Assembly: GCA_964236495.1 (NCBI GenBank)
Contig: CAXSBR010000009.1
Location: 57,054-121,053, forward strand
Reading direction: 5' to 3'
Length of the DNA: 64,000 bases
From: CAXSBR01 sp964236495
Lineage (GTDB): Bacteria > Actinomycetota > Actinomycetes > Mycobacteriales > Jatrophihabitantaceae
The notes under the pieces are model-generated. The model was not told the origin of the DNA. It did not search any database and worked only from the letters and a program-made list of their open reading frames with translations. Positions 1-7,672 of this stretch are shown in pieces. The translations under genes were made by a program, and so were the position numbers. Every line of letters starts with the position of its first letter. The first letter of the stretch is position 1.

Positions 1-648
1 CATGCCCAGGTTCTGATGGAACATGCCCGCGCGGTAGTCCCAATAGCTGAACACCCGCTCGGTGGGCCAGCGCTCGCGCACGACGTCGTGCAGTCCGAGC
101 GCATACAGCTCAGCCAGAGCAGCTCGTTCCGGTGCGGTGACGTGGGTGTGGCCGGCGAATGCGGCGGCGTCGAACACGTCGAGGTCGGCGGGGGCGATGT
201 TGACGTCGCCGCATACCAGCGCGTCGGCCGGTCCGGCCTGCACCATCTCGCGCAGCGCAGCCAGCCACGTCAACTTGTATGCGTAGTGGTCGGAGTCCGG
301 CGTGCGCCCGTTCGGCACGTACACCGACGTCACACGCACGCCGCCGCACGTCGCCGACACCGCGCGCGCTTCCTCGTCGGGAAAGCCGGGACCGCCGGGC
401 AGCCCGCGCACGACGTCGTCCAGACCGACGCGCGACAGCACCGCCACGCCGTTCCACTGAGCTTGGCCGTAGTAGCCGATCGCATAGCCACGGCCGGCGA
501 GCTCATCGCCGAGAAGGTCGGCGAACGCGTCGTCAGACAGCTTCGTTTCCTGCAGGCAGACGACGTCCGGGCGTCGTTGGTCCAACCACGGCAGGAATCG
601 GGGAAGCCGCTGCTTGATCGAATTGACATTCCACGTCGCGACTCGCAC
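1..648 (-). CDS. xth: Exodeoxyribonuclease III, 3' end cut by window edge
   Basis: AP endonuclease / 3'-5' exonuclease of base-excision repair. The minus strand begins VRVATWNVNSIKQRLPRFL, the usual start of the ExoIII/EEP fold, followed by VVCLQETKL with the metal-binding Glu, then VTSVYVPNGRTPDSDHYAYK and a VCGDVNIAP segment with the catalytic Asp and Asn. About 216 of the usual 260 or so residues are present; the C-terminus with its last catalytic His lies beyond position 1. The GTG at 648 is chosen because the family starts with M-R-[LV]-ATWNVNS and a TAGATT -10 box sits 7 nt upstream, which suggests a leaderless mRNA. An in-frame GTG at 672 would add 8 residues and is less likely. Confidence 0.9.
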   Translation of the reverse strand, partial: MRVATWNVNSIKQRLPRFLPWLDQRRPDVVCLQETKLSDDAFADLLGDELAGRGYAIGYYGQAQWNGVAVLSRVGLDDVVRGLPGGPGFPDEEARAVSATCGGVRVTSVYVPNGRTPDSDHYAYKLTWLAALREMVQAGPADALVCGDVNIAPADLDVFDAAAFAGHTHVTAPERAALAELYALGLHDVVRERWPTERVFSYWDYRAGMFHQNLGM

Positions 649-655
649 CGCAGCG

Positions 656-661
656 AATCTA
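656..661 (-). promoter_or_regulatory. -10 box of leaderless exodeoxyribonuclease III promoter
   Basis: TAGATT on the minus strand is followed by 7 nt and then the GTG at 648. This spacing places the transcription start at the start codon. No -35 hexamer is obvious. Confidence 0.5.
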
Positions 662-776
662 GTCGGAACCACTGACAGGCTCGCCCCTGGCGCCGGCACG
701 ACCTCGGCACGTCACGGCGGCACGTCACGGCGGCACACGCAGCGCCGCTATGTGTAGAAGAGGGCGACTGGGCGGC

Positions 777-1616
777 TCAGGCGATGGCGTACAGGACGTA
801 CGCGCCCATGATCGCCAGCGCGACTACAGCAACGGCGATCAGCCCGATGCCGATGGTCCACTTGGTGTCGGGACGTTCTTCGGCGGCGGTTCCCTTGCGG
901 CTGCGCACCTCGTTGCAGCGGGCGCGCAGAGTGGGCAGCAGCCACCAGTAGTCCAACGTGGGACCGGGTAGGGCAACCATGCGCTCGGCAATCCACAGCT
1001 GCAGATCGTCGAACACCGCCTTGGCGGGCCGGCGGCCGAAGAAAAACGCGGCACCGTATCCGACGAGCTTGTCGTCGAAACTGCTCTGCCAGAACGTGTG
1101 CACCCGAGTCCAGATGAACGAGACGTGGTGGATGACGAAGACGAGCACCTCGCCGCCGAGGTAGCCGGGAACGGCGTAAAGCGGTACGACGACGATCAGT
1201 AGGAAGAACGCGCGAGCGGTCAGCGGTGCGGTGTCCTTCACGTTGGCGATGCTGAGCTTCATCTCCAGCGCGTCGTACCACTTCACCGGCCTGCGCTTGC
1301 GGTAGTGGTTCCACACCGCAGCAACGCCGAACAGGCCGCCGAACAGTCCTTCGCCGTGATCGCGCAGGCTGTGGCGCAGGGTGCGATCGTGCACCGCTGT
1401 GTGCCACGCCGCGTTGATGTTGGGGTCGATCTCGAACACGAGATAGTAGATCGCGACGAACACGAGCTGACCGATGTAGGCCAGCGCGACAGCCGCGACC
1501 AGCAGCTGGAACTTGTTCCACACCCAGCGGACCGGATCGTCGGCGAGGCGGACCAGCGGCGGCGGCAGCGGGTCACGCAGCGATCTGGAACGCGGACGGC
1601 GAGTCAGCGACGGCAT
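777..1616 (-). CDS. Conserved hypothetical membrane protein, 279 aa
   Basis: Unrecognised integral membrane protein. After a basic N-terminus (MPSLTRRPRSRSLRDP) come hydrophobic segments around residues 35-60 (FQLLVAAVALAYIGQLVFVA) and 135-165 (AFFLLIVVVPLYAVPGYLGG), a soluble Trp/Arg-rich stretch, and a C-terminal helix near residues 255-279 (IGIGLIAVAVVALAIMGAYV). There are no enzyme motifs. The ATG at 1616 is chosen over an ATG 42 nt upstream because GGTGAGGAG lies at good spacing before it. It converges with nothing on its 3' side and stands between exodeoxyribonuclease III and the small TUDOR-type gene, all on the minus strand. Confidence 0.75.
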   Translation of the reverse strand: MPSLTRRPRSRSLRDPLPPPLVRLADDPVRWVWNKFQLLVAAVALAYIGQLVFVAIYYLVFEIDPNINAAWHTAVHDRTLRHSLRDHGEGLFGGLFGVAAVWNHYRKRRPVKWYDALEMKLSIANVKDTAPLTARAFFLLIVVVPLYAVPGYLGGEVLVFVIHHVSFIWTRVHTFWQSSFDDKLVGYGAAFFFGRRPAKAVFDDLQLWIAERMVALPGPTLDYWWLLPTLRARCNEVRSRKGTAAEERPDTKWTIGIGLIAVAVVALAIMGAYVLYAIA

Positions 1617-1720
1617 GCCGGGCTCCTCACCTGCATGGGGGCAGTGCGTGGCGGGCAATGTGGCTCGCCCGTAGGCCGCCTTCGCTGCGCGGTATCGATC
1701 CTAACCCGGGCCCGCAGGTG

Positions 1721-1927
1721 TCAGGCTTTGTCCACCGACGAAGCTTTGTGCGCAGCCTTCTTGCCCGACTTGTCGGATTCGACGATCACGTACGGGTCGT
1801 CGTCGGCGGCGTTGAAGTTCTGACCGTCGAAAGTGAAGTGTTCGGTGCGCACGTCGACGACCGTGCCGTGCGTGCTGCCCTGAGGCGTGTTCCAGCTGAC
1901 GTGGTCACCCTTGCTGATCGTTGCCAT
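1721..1927 (-). CDS. HVA1/TUDOR-domain small protein (DUF2945)
   Basis: 68-residue protein beginning MATISKGDHVSWNTPQGSTH, then GTVVDVRTEHFTFDGQNFNA and a Lys-rich C-terminus. The KGDHVSWN...G...G.V pattern is the hallmark of the hypervirulence-associated TUDOR family (DUF2945), a small beta-barrel common in actinobacteria. Its biochemical role is unknown. The start at 1927 is preferred over an upstream ATG because the family begins at this point and TACCGT lies 6 nt upstream, a leaderless arrangement. Confidence 0.8.
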   Translation of the reverse strand: MATISKGDHVSWNTPQGSTHGTVVDVRTEHFTFDGQNFNAADDDPYVIVESDKSGKKAAHKASSVDKA

Positions 1928-1933
1928 AGCCCC

Positions 1934-1939
1934 ACGGTA
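1934..1939 (-). promoter_or_regulatory. -10 box of leaderless DUF2945 promoter
   Basis: TACCGT on the minus strand with 6 nt to the ATG at 1927. Confidence 0.45.
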
Positions 1940-2020
1940 GGTGGTAGCTCGGGAGGTAGCTCGGTGCGCGTGCAGCCCTGCTCGCCATACAGCCGGCATG
2001 CCGGCACCGCGTGCGGGCCG

Positions 2021-2026
2021 TAGCGT
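2021..2026 (+). promoter_or_regulatory. -10 box of leaderless copCD promoter
   Basis: TAGCGT followed by 6 nt and the GTG at 2033. There is no Shine-Dalgarno sequence in front of either candidate start (GTG 2033, ATG 2036), which fits leaderless initiation at the GTG. Confidence 0.45.
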
Positions 2027-2032
2027 CGCCGG

Positions 2033-3745
2033 GTGATGTCCACGCTCGAGCTCCCTGCCGGTCGGCGGCTGTGGCGATGGCAGTGGTGCTTACTGGTTGT
2101 GGGAGTGCTGTTCGGACTCCAGCTGGCATTAGCGGCAACGGCGTCTGCGCACGCGACGGTGGTGCGCTCGGATCCTGTGGACGGCTCGCGGGTGCAGGCC
2201 TCACCCGCCCAGGTGTCGATCACCTTCGACGAGTCGGTCGACATCAGCGTGGGCTACCTGCACGTGATCAGCGCTACCGGAACCCGGGTGGACACCGGTT
2301 CGGTGAGCCATCCCGGCGGTCGCGGTGATGTGATCGGCGTCGCGCTGCAGCCGTCCCTCCCGCCCAACACCTACTTCGAGAGCTGGCGGGTCCTGTCCGC
2401 GGATTCCCATCCGGTTGCCGGCACCGTGCGTTTCGTCGTGGGCAACGGACCGCTCAACGCCGTGGCCGCCCCACCGGTGGTGCCGGCCGAGCACACCGTT
2501 CGGGTCGCCGTGGACGTCACGCGCGCGTTCAGCTACTTCGGGCTCGCCCTGTTCGGGGGCGCCTGGCTGGTCTTCACCGCGTGGCCTGCCGGTCGCGCGG
2601 ACCGCCGCGCGCGGCGCCTGCTAGCCATCGGATGGGCCGTGCTGCTGGCCGCGGCGGTGGCAGAGGTGCTATTGCAGGGCGTGTACGCCGCGGGCACGGG
2701 CTTCTCGCATCTCCTCGACGACGACCTCGTCGCTTCGACGTCGAGTTCGACCTTCGGCCGTCTGCATGCCTTTCGTCTCGTGCTCCTGTCGGCGCTGGGC
2801 ATCGTCGTGTTTGCGTTTCCGACGCCGCCGCAGGCTCGCAACCGACGCATCGACCGAGGTGTCGCGGCGGCTCTGGGTCTGGGCGTCGTGCTGACGTTTT
2901 CTGGCAGCGGGCACGACTCGGTGCTCAGCCCGCGCTGGCTGATGATCGCCAGTGACGCCGCCCATCTGAGCGCGGCTTCGGCCTGGGTCGGCGGGCTGGC
3001 GTTGGTTGGTGCAGCGTTGCTCCGCAGGCGCGCCGACGCCGGCGCTGCCAGTGCGGCGCAGCCCAGTGCGCTCCTGCCCAGTGCGCTCCCGCATAGTGCG
3101 GCCGAGCCCAGCACGGTGGTGGCCGTGTTCTCGAAGGTGGCCGCCGCGTGTGTAGCGGTAATTACGGTGACCGGGACCTACCAGGCGTGGCGGCAGGTGG
3201 GCACCGTCGGTGCACTGTTCGACACCGGGTACGGACGCCTGATCCTGGTCAAGGTCGCGCTGCTGGCAGCGCTGGTGGCGGTCGCGGCAGGCTCGCGGCG
3301 GATCGTGCGGCTCGCAAGCGGCCTGACCGGGCTGCGTCGCCGGGTGCTCGTCGAGACCGGCCTGGCGGTGGTCGTGCTGGCCGTCACCGCGGTGCTCGTC
3401 ACCGAGCCGCCAGGTCGCGACGCGATCTCCACTGCCTCGCGTTCGGCAACGGCGTCGCTGGGAACGGGCCGCTCGGCCACGGTGCGCGTCGATCCTGCTC
3501 GGTCCGGGCCGGTGGCCGTGGAGCTGACGCTCACGCCGCCGGGGCCTGCCACGGTGACGATGACGGCTGCGCTGCCCGCCGCAGGCATCGGTCCGCTTCC
3601 GGTGCCGCTGATTCGCCAATCCGACGGGCGCTACAGCGCGTCGGCGGTGACGCTGCCGCACAACGGCCGCTGGACGTTCGCGCTGGTGGTGCGCCGCTCG
3701 GAGTTCGACGCGGTGACTGCCGACGTTACGATCAAGATCGACTGA
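2033..3745 (+). CDS. CopC-CopD fusion copper transport/resistance protein
   Basis: 570-residue membrane protein of the YcnJ/CopCD type. A signal segment (about residues 14-40) is followed by a periplasmic-type CopC domain starting at the mature N-terminus AHATVVRSDPVDGS; its first His is the usual Cu(II) ligand and LSADSHPVAGTVRFVVG closes the domain near residue 140. Several transmembrane helices then form a CopD domain (about residues 165-460), including SDAAHLSAASAWVGGLALV, which carries the conserved His. A beta-rich extracellular tail of about 110 residues ends the protein. It probably binds copper outside the membrane and passes it to CopD for import or handling. The PCuAC gene converging on it supports a copper module. 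Confidence 0.88.
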   Translation: MMSTLELPAGRRLWRWQWCLLVVGVLFGLQLALAATASAHATVVRSDPVDGSRVQASPAQVSITFDESVDISVGYLHVISATGTRVDTGSVSHPGGRGDVIGVALQPSLPPNTYFESWRVLSADSHPVAGTVRFVVGNGPLNAVAAPPVVPAEHTVRVAVDVTRAFSYFGLALFGGAWLVFTAWPAGRADRRARRLLAIGWAVLLAAAVAEVLLQGVYAAGTGFSHLLDDDLVASTSSSTFGRLHAFRLVLLSALGIVVFAFPTPPQARNRRIDRGVAAALGLGVVLTFSGSGHDSVLSPRWLMIASDAAHLSAASAWVGGLALVGAALLRRRADAGAASAAQPSALLPSALPHSAAEPSTVVAVFSKVAAACVAVITVTGTYQAWRQVGTVGALFDTGYGRLILVKVALLAALVAVAAGSRRIVRLASGLTGLRRRVLVETGLAVVVLAVTAVLVTEPPGRDAISTASRSATASLGTGRSATVRVDPARSGPVAVELTLTPPGPATVTMTAALPAAGIGPLPVPLIRQSDGRYSASAVTLPHNGRWTFALVVRRSEFDAVTADVTIKID

Positions 3746-3773
3746 AACGTCAGGATCTACTGATGCGGGGCGG

Positions 3774-4304
3774 TCAGCCCGTCGGCGTCGGATCGAGCAC
3801 GCCGATCACCGGCGCGTCCACCTGCACCGACGTACCACCGTCGAAGCGCAGTGTGAGTACAACGGTGCGGCCTTTGGTCACGCCGTGTGGCGAGTTGAGC
3901 ATCAGATGAGCAGCGTCGGGTTTGAGCATGCGTGACCCATGCCCCGGAACGGTCAACGTGGTGTCGGTCATCGCGCCCTGAAGCTCGGTCATGACATGCG
4001 CCGAGCGCGCCGACGTCGAGGTGATCGACGTCAACGTCAGTGCCTCGTGGGTGTGGTTGGTGATGGTCAGGTAGGCCGCGGCCACATCAGGCGATGCAGG
4101 CTCGCGAACATAGGCGTCGGAGACGGTGACTACCGGCCCGGTGGCGCCGGGAGCGAGGCTGTAGACCAGCGCGCCGCCGGCCAGGATGAGCAGCGTCAGC
4201 CCCGCAACGAGCCAGCCCCGGGATACACCGGGCAGCTGCGCCGTCGGCCGCTCACCGGCGGAGTCGGTCGCAGGCTCGACGACGGCGGCTGGTGCTACGT
4301 CCAC
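3774..4304 (-). CDS. PCuAC-type periplasmic copper chaperone (DUF461)
   Basis: 176-residue membrane-anchored copper chaperone. One transmembrane segment (WLVAGLTLLILAGGALVYSL) is followed by a PCuAC domain with the copper-binding arrangement HVM...M...HGSRMLKP...HLML, matching the H(M)X10M...HXM pattern of the family. These proteins deliver Cu(I), for example to cytochrome oxidase CuA. The GTG at 4304 is preferred because GAAGGAC lies 9 nt upstream. An in-frame ATG at 4418 would add 38 residues and share a CATG with a divergent start codon. It converges with copCD, and only 28 bp separate the two stops. Confidence 0.85.
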   Translation of the reverse strand: MDVAPAAVVEPATDSAGERPTAQLPGVSRGWLVAGLTLLILAGGALVYSLAPGATGPVVTVSDAYVREPASPDVAAAYLTITNHTHEALTLTSITSTSARSAHVMTELQGAMTDTTLTVPGHGSRMLKPDAAHLMLNSPHGVTKGRTVVLTLRFDGGTSVQVDAPVIGVLDPTPTG

Positions 4305-4403
4305 AGGCAGGCAGTCCTTCGTCGGCAGTGCGGGCAGCGGAGTCCAGTGTGCGCCGAAGCCGATTCCGCAGCGATTGCGCCGGGCAGGGCTGGGCTGCTC
4401 GCG

Positions 4404-4409
4404 TATCGT
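4404..4409 (+). promoter_or_regulatory. -10 box of leaderless small membrane protein
   Basis: TATCGT followed by 7 nt and the ATG at 4417. Confidence 0.4.
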
Positions 4410-4416
4410 CGAACCC

Positions 4417-4518
4417 ATGCTGGAGGGCTTCTACCTGGTCGTGCTCATCGGAGCGTTCCTGCTCATCGCGCTGATGAGCGTGTTCATCGTCTACAAATTG
4501 TTCGCCGGCCAGGAGTGA
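4417..4518 (+). CDS. Single-span small membrane protein, 33 aa
   Basis: Short gene that length filters would miss. It encodes MLEGFYLVVLIGAFLLIALM and then SVFIVYKLFAGQE, a clean single transmembrane helix with a basic/polar end and no other domain. Support comes from the leaderless -10 box 7 nt upstream and from ending only 19 bp before the nitrobindin gene, with which it may be co-transcribed. Its function is unknown; it could be a small transporter subunit or regulator. The codons favour G/C at third positions, as in neighbouring genes. Confidence 0.6.
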   Translation: MLEGFYLVVLIGAFLLIALMSVFIVYKLFAGQE

Positions 4519-4537
4519 GCTCGCAACTGAGCTGACG

Positions 4538-5116
4538 GTGAGCGTGGCAATGAACCCGACCGAACGAGGCGAAGCGGCGACCAGGTCGCCCATCGACGCG
4601 CACTTTCTCGATACGACCGATCTCCGCGCCGGCCCGCCGATCAACGACGAGCTGCTGGCGCTGCTGCCGTTGGTCGGCACCTGGAGCGGATCGGGGCGTG
4701 GCATCAAACCCGCGACGGGTGCGGAGTTCAGCTACTTCCAACAACTCAGTTTCGCTCATGACGGCCGGCCGTTCCTGGCATACCAATCGCAGACCTGGCT
4801 GGTCGACGCCGATGGTCAGATCGAGCGGTGCGCCGCGCGGGAGAGCGGATTCTGGCGCCCGGGAGCCGGCCCGGACGACGTCGAGGTCGTCCTCGCTCTC
4901 AACACCGGGCTCACGCTGGTGCTCACCGGCGTCGCCGGGGACCAGCGTTGGGAGCTGGCGGCCCAGTTGCTGTCCGCCGCGCCGACCGCGAAGGCGGTCG
5001 AGGACACCCGGCGGTTCTATGCCCTCGACGGCAACGACCTCGTCTACGCACACGAGCTCGCGCCCGCCGGCCGGCCGATGCAAGCCCATCTGAACGCTCG
5101 GCTGCACCGCCAGTAG
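4538..5116 (+). CDS. Nitrobindin-type heme-binding protein (THAP4-like)
   Basis: 192-residue lipocalin-like beta-barrel. The signature GTWSGSGRG at about residues 47-55 is the nitrobindin GxWxGxG motif. Further family features are FSYFQQLSFAHDGRPFLAYQ and the C-terminal AHLNARLHRQ, whose His is expected to be the proximal heme ligand. Nitrobindins bind ferric heme and isomerise peroxynitrite to nitrate. The start is a GTG at 4538, with an alternative in-frame ATG at 4550; neither has a strong ribosome site, so translation may be coupled to the small membrane protein upstream. The N-terminal 40 residues are longer than in the family and poorly conserved in character. Confidence 0.85.
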   Translation: MSVAMNPTERGEAATRSPIDAHFLDTTDLRAGPPINDELLALLPLVGTWSGSGRGIKPATGAEFSYFQQLSFAHDGRPFLAYQSQTWLVDADGQIERCAARESGFWRPGAGPDDVEVVLALNTGLTLVLTGVAGDQRWELAAQLLSAAPTAKAVEDTRRFYALDGNDLVYAHELAPAGRPMQAHLNARLHRQ

Positions 5117-5259
5117 CGCCATCCACTTGGCCGCACGTCGGGTCCAGCGACTTGGCAGCTTGGTTTGCGGTGCGTCACAGGTTCCGCCTTGACGCTGAAT
5201 TGTGCACGCGGTGCACATCTCAGCCGCCGCCCGCGGGCGGCCATCTCGAAGGAGGAACC

Positions 5260-5739
5260 ATGCAGAACAGTCCCGAACCGAAGACCAAGGGCAGGCTGAT
5301 CGGCGTCAAGCTGGCACTGGTCGGCGCCGGAGTGGCGGTCGGCGCCATCACCGCTACCACCGTCGGCGCCAATGCACTCCCGGTGGTCTAGACAGCTTTG
5401 TCGTCGACCAGTGCGTCGTCGACTAGTTCGTCGTCGACCGGCTCGTCGTCGACCGGTTCGATCGACGCCGCGCCGACGACGAACGGACAGCGGCCGGCCG
5501 GTGCTCACGGCGCAGGGCCGGTGCGCGGCGATGAGAAGTCGGTTTCCGCGGCGACAGCCGCCAAGCTCAAGGCTGCAGCAGTGCAGGCGGTGCCCGGCGG
5601 CACGGTCAACCGGGTGGAAACCGACTCCGGCGACGCGACCTACGAGGCGCACATGACCAAGGCCGACGGCACGCAGGTCACCGTCAAGTTCAAGAAGAAC
5701 CTCGCCGTCACCGGCGTCGAGGCGGGAATGGGCAAGTAA
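5260..5739 (+). pseudogene. Exported PepSY-like protein interrupted by an in-frame amber codon
   Basis: A strong GAAGGAGG site precedes the ATG at 5260. The first 43 codons encode a Lys-rich start and a signal or membrane segment (VKLALVGAGVAVGAITATTV), then TAG at 5389-5391. The same frame continues without another stop to 5739: a Ser/Thr-rich linker (ALSSTSASSTSSSSTGSSST) and a PepSY-like domain (KLKAAAVQAVPGGTVNRVET, then TYEAHMTKADGTQVTVKF). Both pieces together look like a complete actinobacterial exported PepSY-like protein. Either the gene is broken, the base is a sequencing error, or the amber codon is read through. The downstream half has an ATG at no useful position with a ribosome site, so independent translation is unlikely. 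Confidence 0.7.
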
Positions 5740-5760
5740 CACCGGCACCGGCGTCTCAGC

Positions 5761-5800
5761 GCGAGCGGGGTCTGTCCGAAGTTGCGGCGACCCCGCTTGC
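5761..5800 (+). terminator. Candidate stem-loop terminator
   Basis: GCGAGCGGGGTC (5761-5772) pairs with GACCCCGCTTGC (5789-5800), a 12-bp stem with one G-T pair and a 16-nt loop, 21 bp after the PepSY-like gene. There is no U tract, which is common for actinobacterial terminators. Confidence 0.45.
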
Positions 5801-6136
5801 GACTCCCGGCGCCGTGCCGCCGGGAGGCCGACGCAGAACTCAAAGGAATTTGATGCGGACATAGGTCGACCCCCGAACATTGGCCTGCGGATGCAGGGCC
5901 GGCTGGACTGGGCCGACGGTTCGGGGGCCGGGTGACTGTCTGGTATTCGCCGCCCACATCGGGTGGGAGCTCTACCGTCGAGGCAGGTCCGTACTACCTG
6001 GTGCGGCTAGCGGACAGCCACCTCACGAGTCCAAGTTATATGCACTGATGGACCACCTCCCTTCGCGTGTAATACCAATCTAGGCGCGCTCCGCAGCGGC
6101 TGCAACGCAAATTCTGTTGCTGTTCGAACGGCTCTT
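5801..6136. other. Intergenic stretch, no gene seen
   Basis: About 340 bp between the stem-loop and the stop of pabC. The short open frames here lack ribosome sites, and I recognise no RNA motif. Confidence 0.5.
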
Positions 6137-7021
6137 TCAGAAGCCGGCATAGCCGTTGAGAGTGGCGGTGCGGCCTTGATCGCAAGGCAGCTCCTGGCCG
6201 TCGACGGACAGCACCTGGGCCACGCCTCGCACCGACGACACCAGCCAGATACCGTGCACGGTTCCGATATCGGCCGCGGCCAGAAACCCCCGGGCGCAGC
6301 GCACGCCGTCGGCAGTCGCACCGTCGAACAACGCCTGCACAGTCGTGCTGGCCAGGATTCCGGTCGCCTCGTCAGGTGTGGTGAACAGGGCGCCGCCGCG
6401 CTGCCAGACGACCGCCGACGTGGGTGCTTCCAGCACGATGCCGTCGCTGCTCAGCCAGATGGCGTCGTCGGCGCCGAGGCGACGGGCTTCGCGCAGCGCC
6501 GCCATGTTCAGCGCGTAGGACAACGACTTGACGCCGCCGAGCAACCAGGGCGCGCCGGTGTAGGCGTCGCAGGCTGTGCCGCGCGCGAGCGTGACCACGC
6601 CGATGCCAATGGAGCGTTGCCGCACTGCGTCCGGATTCACTGCCCGGACGACGGCAAGCACGGTGGGCTCCTCGCTGCCCTCGACGCCGTGGGTCACCAT
6701 CAGCTTGACCGACGCCTCACCTGGAGTTGTCCAGGCGGCACAGACCTGCTCGATCAAGGCGCGGCAGGCCCCAAGGTCGACGACGATGCCCAGCGCGTCG
6801 GTGGAGCGCGCCAGGCGCTGCAGATGGGCGTCGAGGTTGTTCACCGTGGACCGGCCGTCGGCGTCAGTCACTACCCGAGCGGTCTCGAAGCAGCCGTCGC
6901 CGCGGGAAAGGCCCAGATCGTCGGCGCGTACCACTGGGGCCGACGGATCGACGATGCCCCGGCCGAGCACGCCAACGACCACCGCGGTTCTTGCTAGGAC
7001 GTCGGCATCGGCAGTCGTCAT
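6137..7021 (-). CDS. pabC: Aminodeoxychorismate lyase (class IV aminotransferase fold)
   Basis: 294-residue PLP enzyme that would convert 4-amino-4-deoxychorismate to p-aminobenzoate and pyruvate for folate synthesis. Family features are GLSRGDGCFETARVV, LDAHLQRLARST, the PLP lysine in GGVKSLSYALNMAALREA, and the cofactor-phosphate region IVLEAPTSAVVW. Length and motifs fit PabC; a branched-chain or D-amino-acid aminotransferase of the same fold cannot be excluded. It is divergent from the Fur-family gene, and ygfZ lies just beyond, an arrangement I associate with actinobacterial pabC. The ATG at 7021 has a TAGATT box 6 nt upstream. Confidence 0.85.
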   Translation of the reverse strand: MTTADADVLARTAVVVGVLGRGIVDPSAPVVRADDLGLSRGDGCFETARVVTDADGRSTVNNLDAHLQRLARSTDALGIVVDLGACRALIEQVCAAWTTPGEASVKLMVTHGVEGSEEPTVLAVVRAVNPDAVRQRSIGIGVVTLARGTACDAYTGAPWLLGGVKSLSYALNMAALREARRLGADDAIWLSSDGIVLEAPTSAVVWQRGGALFTTPDEATGILASTTVQALFDGATADGVRCARGFLAAADIGTVHGIWLVSSVRGVAQVLSVDGQELPCDQGRTATLNGYAGF

Positions 7022-7027
7022 CAGGAG

Positions 7028-7033
7028 AATCTA
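7028..7033 (-). promoter_or_regulatory. -10 box of leaderless pabC promoter
   Basis: TAGATT on the minus strand, 6 nt before the ATG at 7021. Confidence 0.5.
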
Positions 7034-7083
7034 ACCGAGTGATGGGCGGGTCCTGGTCGCGTACACGCCCAGCCACGGTGCCG

Positions 7084-7123
7084 GTGAGCATCGAAGCGAC
7101 GACGGAGCGAGGAGCGGAGCCGG
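7084..7123 (+). repeat. Diverged single copy of the 81-bp MIRU-like repeat
   Basis: This stretch starts with GTGAGCATCG and contains GAGCGAGGAGCGGAGC, the same order of words as the tandem units at 55480-55845, with small internal changes and a truncated end. It lies in the pabC-fur intergenic space. Confidence 0.55.
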
Positions 7124-7143
7124 TAGACAACCAGCAGGAGTTC

Positions 7144-7149
7144 TACCCT
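7144..7149 (+). promoter_or_regulatory. -10 box of leaderless fur-family promoter
   Basis: TACCCT followed by 7 nt and the ATG at 7157. Confidence 0.5.
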
Positions 7150-7156
7150 CGACGTC

Positions 7157-7666
7157 ATGCCCGCTGTGGCCAGCGCAGACGCCCTGACCGAGGCGTTGCG
7201 CGCGCGCGGAATGCGAGTGACGCCGCAGCGGCGCGACGTGCTGGCGGCGGTGCAAAGCCTCGGGCATGCCACCGCCGAGCAGATCGCGGCACAGGTTTCG
7301 GGCATCGATCTGACGACGGTCTACCGCACGGTGCAGCTGCTCGAGGACATCGGCCTCGTTGCCCACACCCATCTGGGCCACGGCGCACCGTCCTATCGGC
7401 CGGCAGACGACGCGCACGTCCACGTCATCTGCCACAGCTGCGGATCGGTGCTCGACACGCCGCCGAAACTGACCGACGATCTGGCTCGACGGCTGTCCAG
7501 CGAGCTCGGCTTCACCCTCGACGTCGCGCACTTCACCGTGTTCGGCCACTGCGCGGACTGCGTCACTGCAGCGGCGGCGATGCCGGCCGATCCGGCGCCA
7601 ACGGACGGGGTGTCGGCGTCGAGCGCTCCAGTTCTTCGGGAACACCAGCACGCGCACGGAGCTTGA
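7157..7666 (+). CDS. Fur-family metal-dependent transcriptional regulator
   Basis: 169-residue Fur/Zur-type repressor. The N-terminal winged helix reads RGMRVTPQRRDVLAAVQSLG with the DNA-recognition part IDLTTVYRTVQLLEDIGLV. The dimerisation domain has the HVHVICHSCGSVLD metal/Cys cluster and a second pair in FGHCADCVT, so the structural Zn(Cys)4 site is present. A His-rich tail (REHQHAHGA) could add a metal site. It cannot be assigned to Fur, Zur or another branch by eye. It is followed 6 bp later by ygfZ, so the two are probably one transcript, and the mRNA appears leaderless. Confidence 0.85.
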   Translation: MPAVASADALTEALRARGMRVTPQRRDVLAAVQSLGHATAEQIAAQVSGIDLTTVYRTVQLLEDIGLVAHTHLGHGAPSYRPADDAHVHVICHSCGSVLDTPPKLTDDLARRLSSELGFTLDVAHFTVFGHCADCVTAAAAMPADPAPTDGVSASSAPVLREHQHAHGA

Positions 7667-7672
7667 GACGAT

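Noticed and set aside
5801..6136. Riboswitch or leader RNA before pabC or after the PepSY-like gene
   Set aside because: No conserved riboswitch core was seen; only an ordinary terminator-like stem at 5761-5800.
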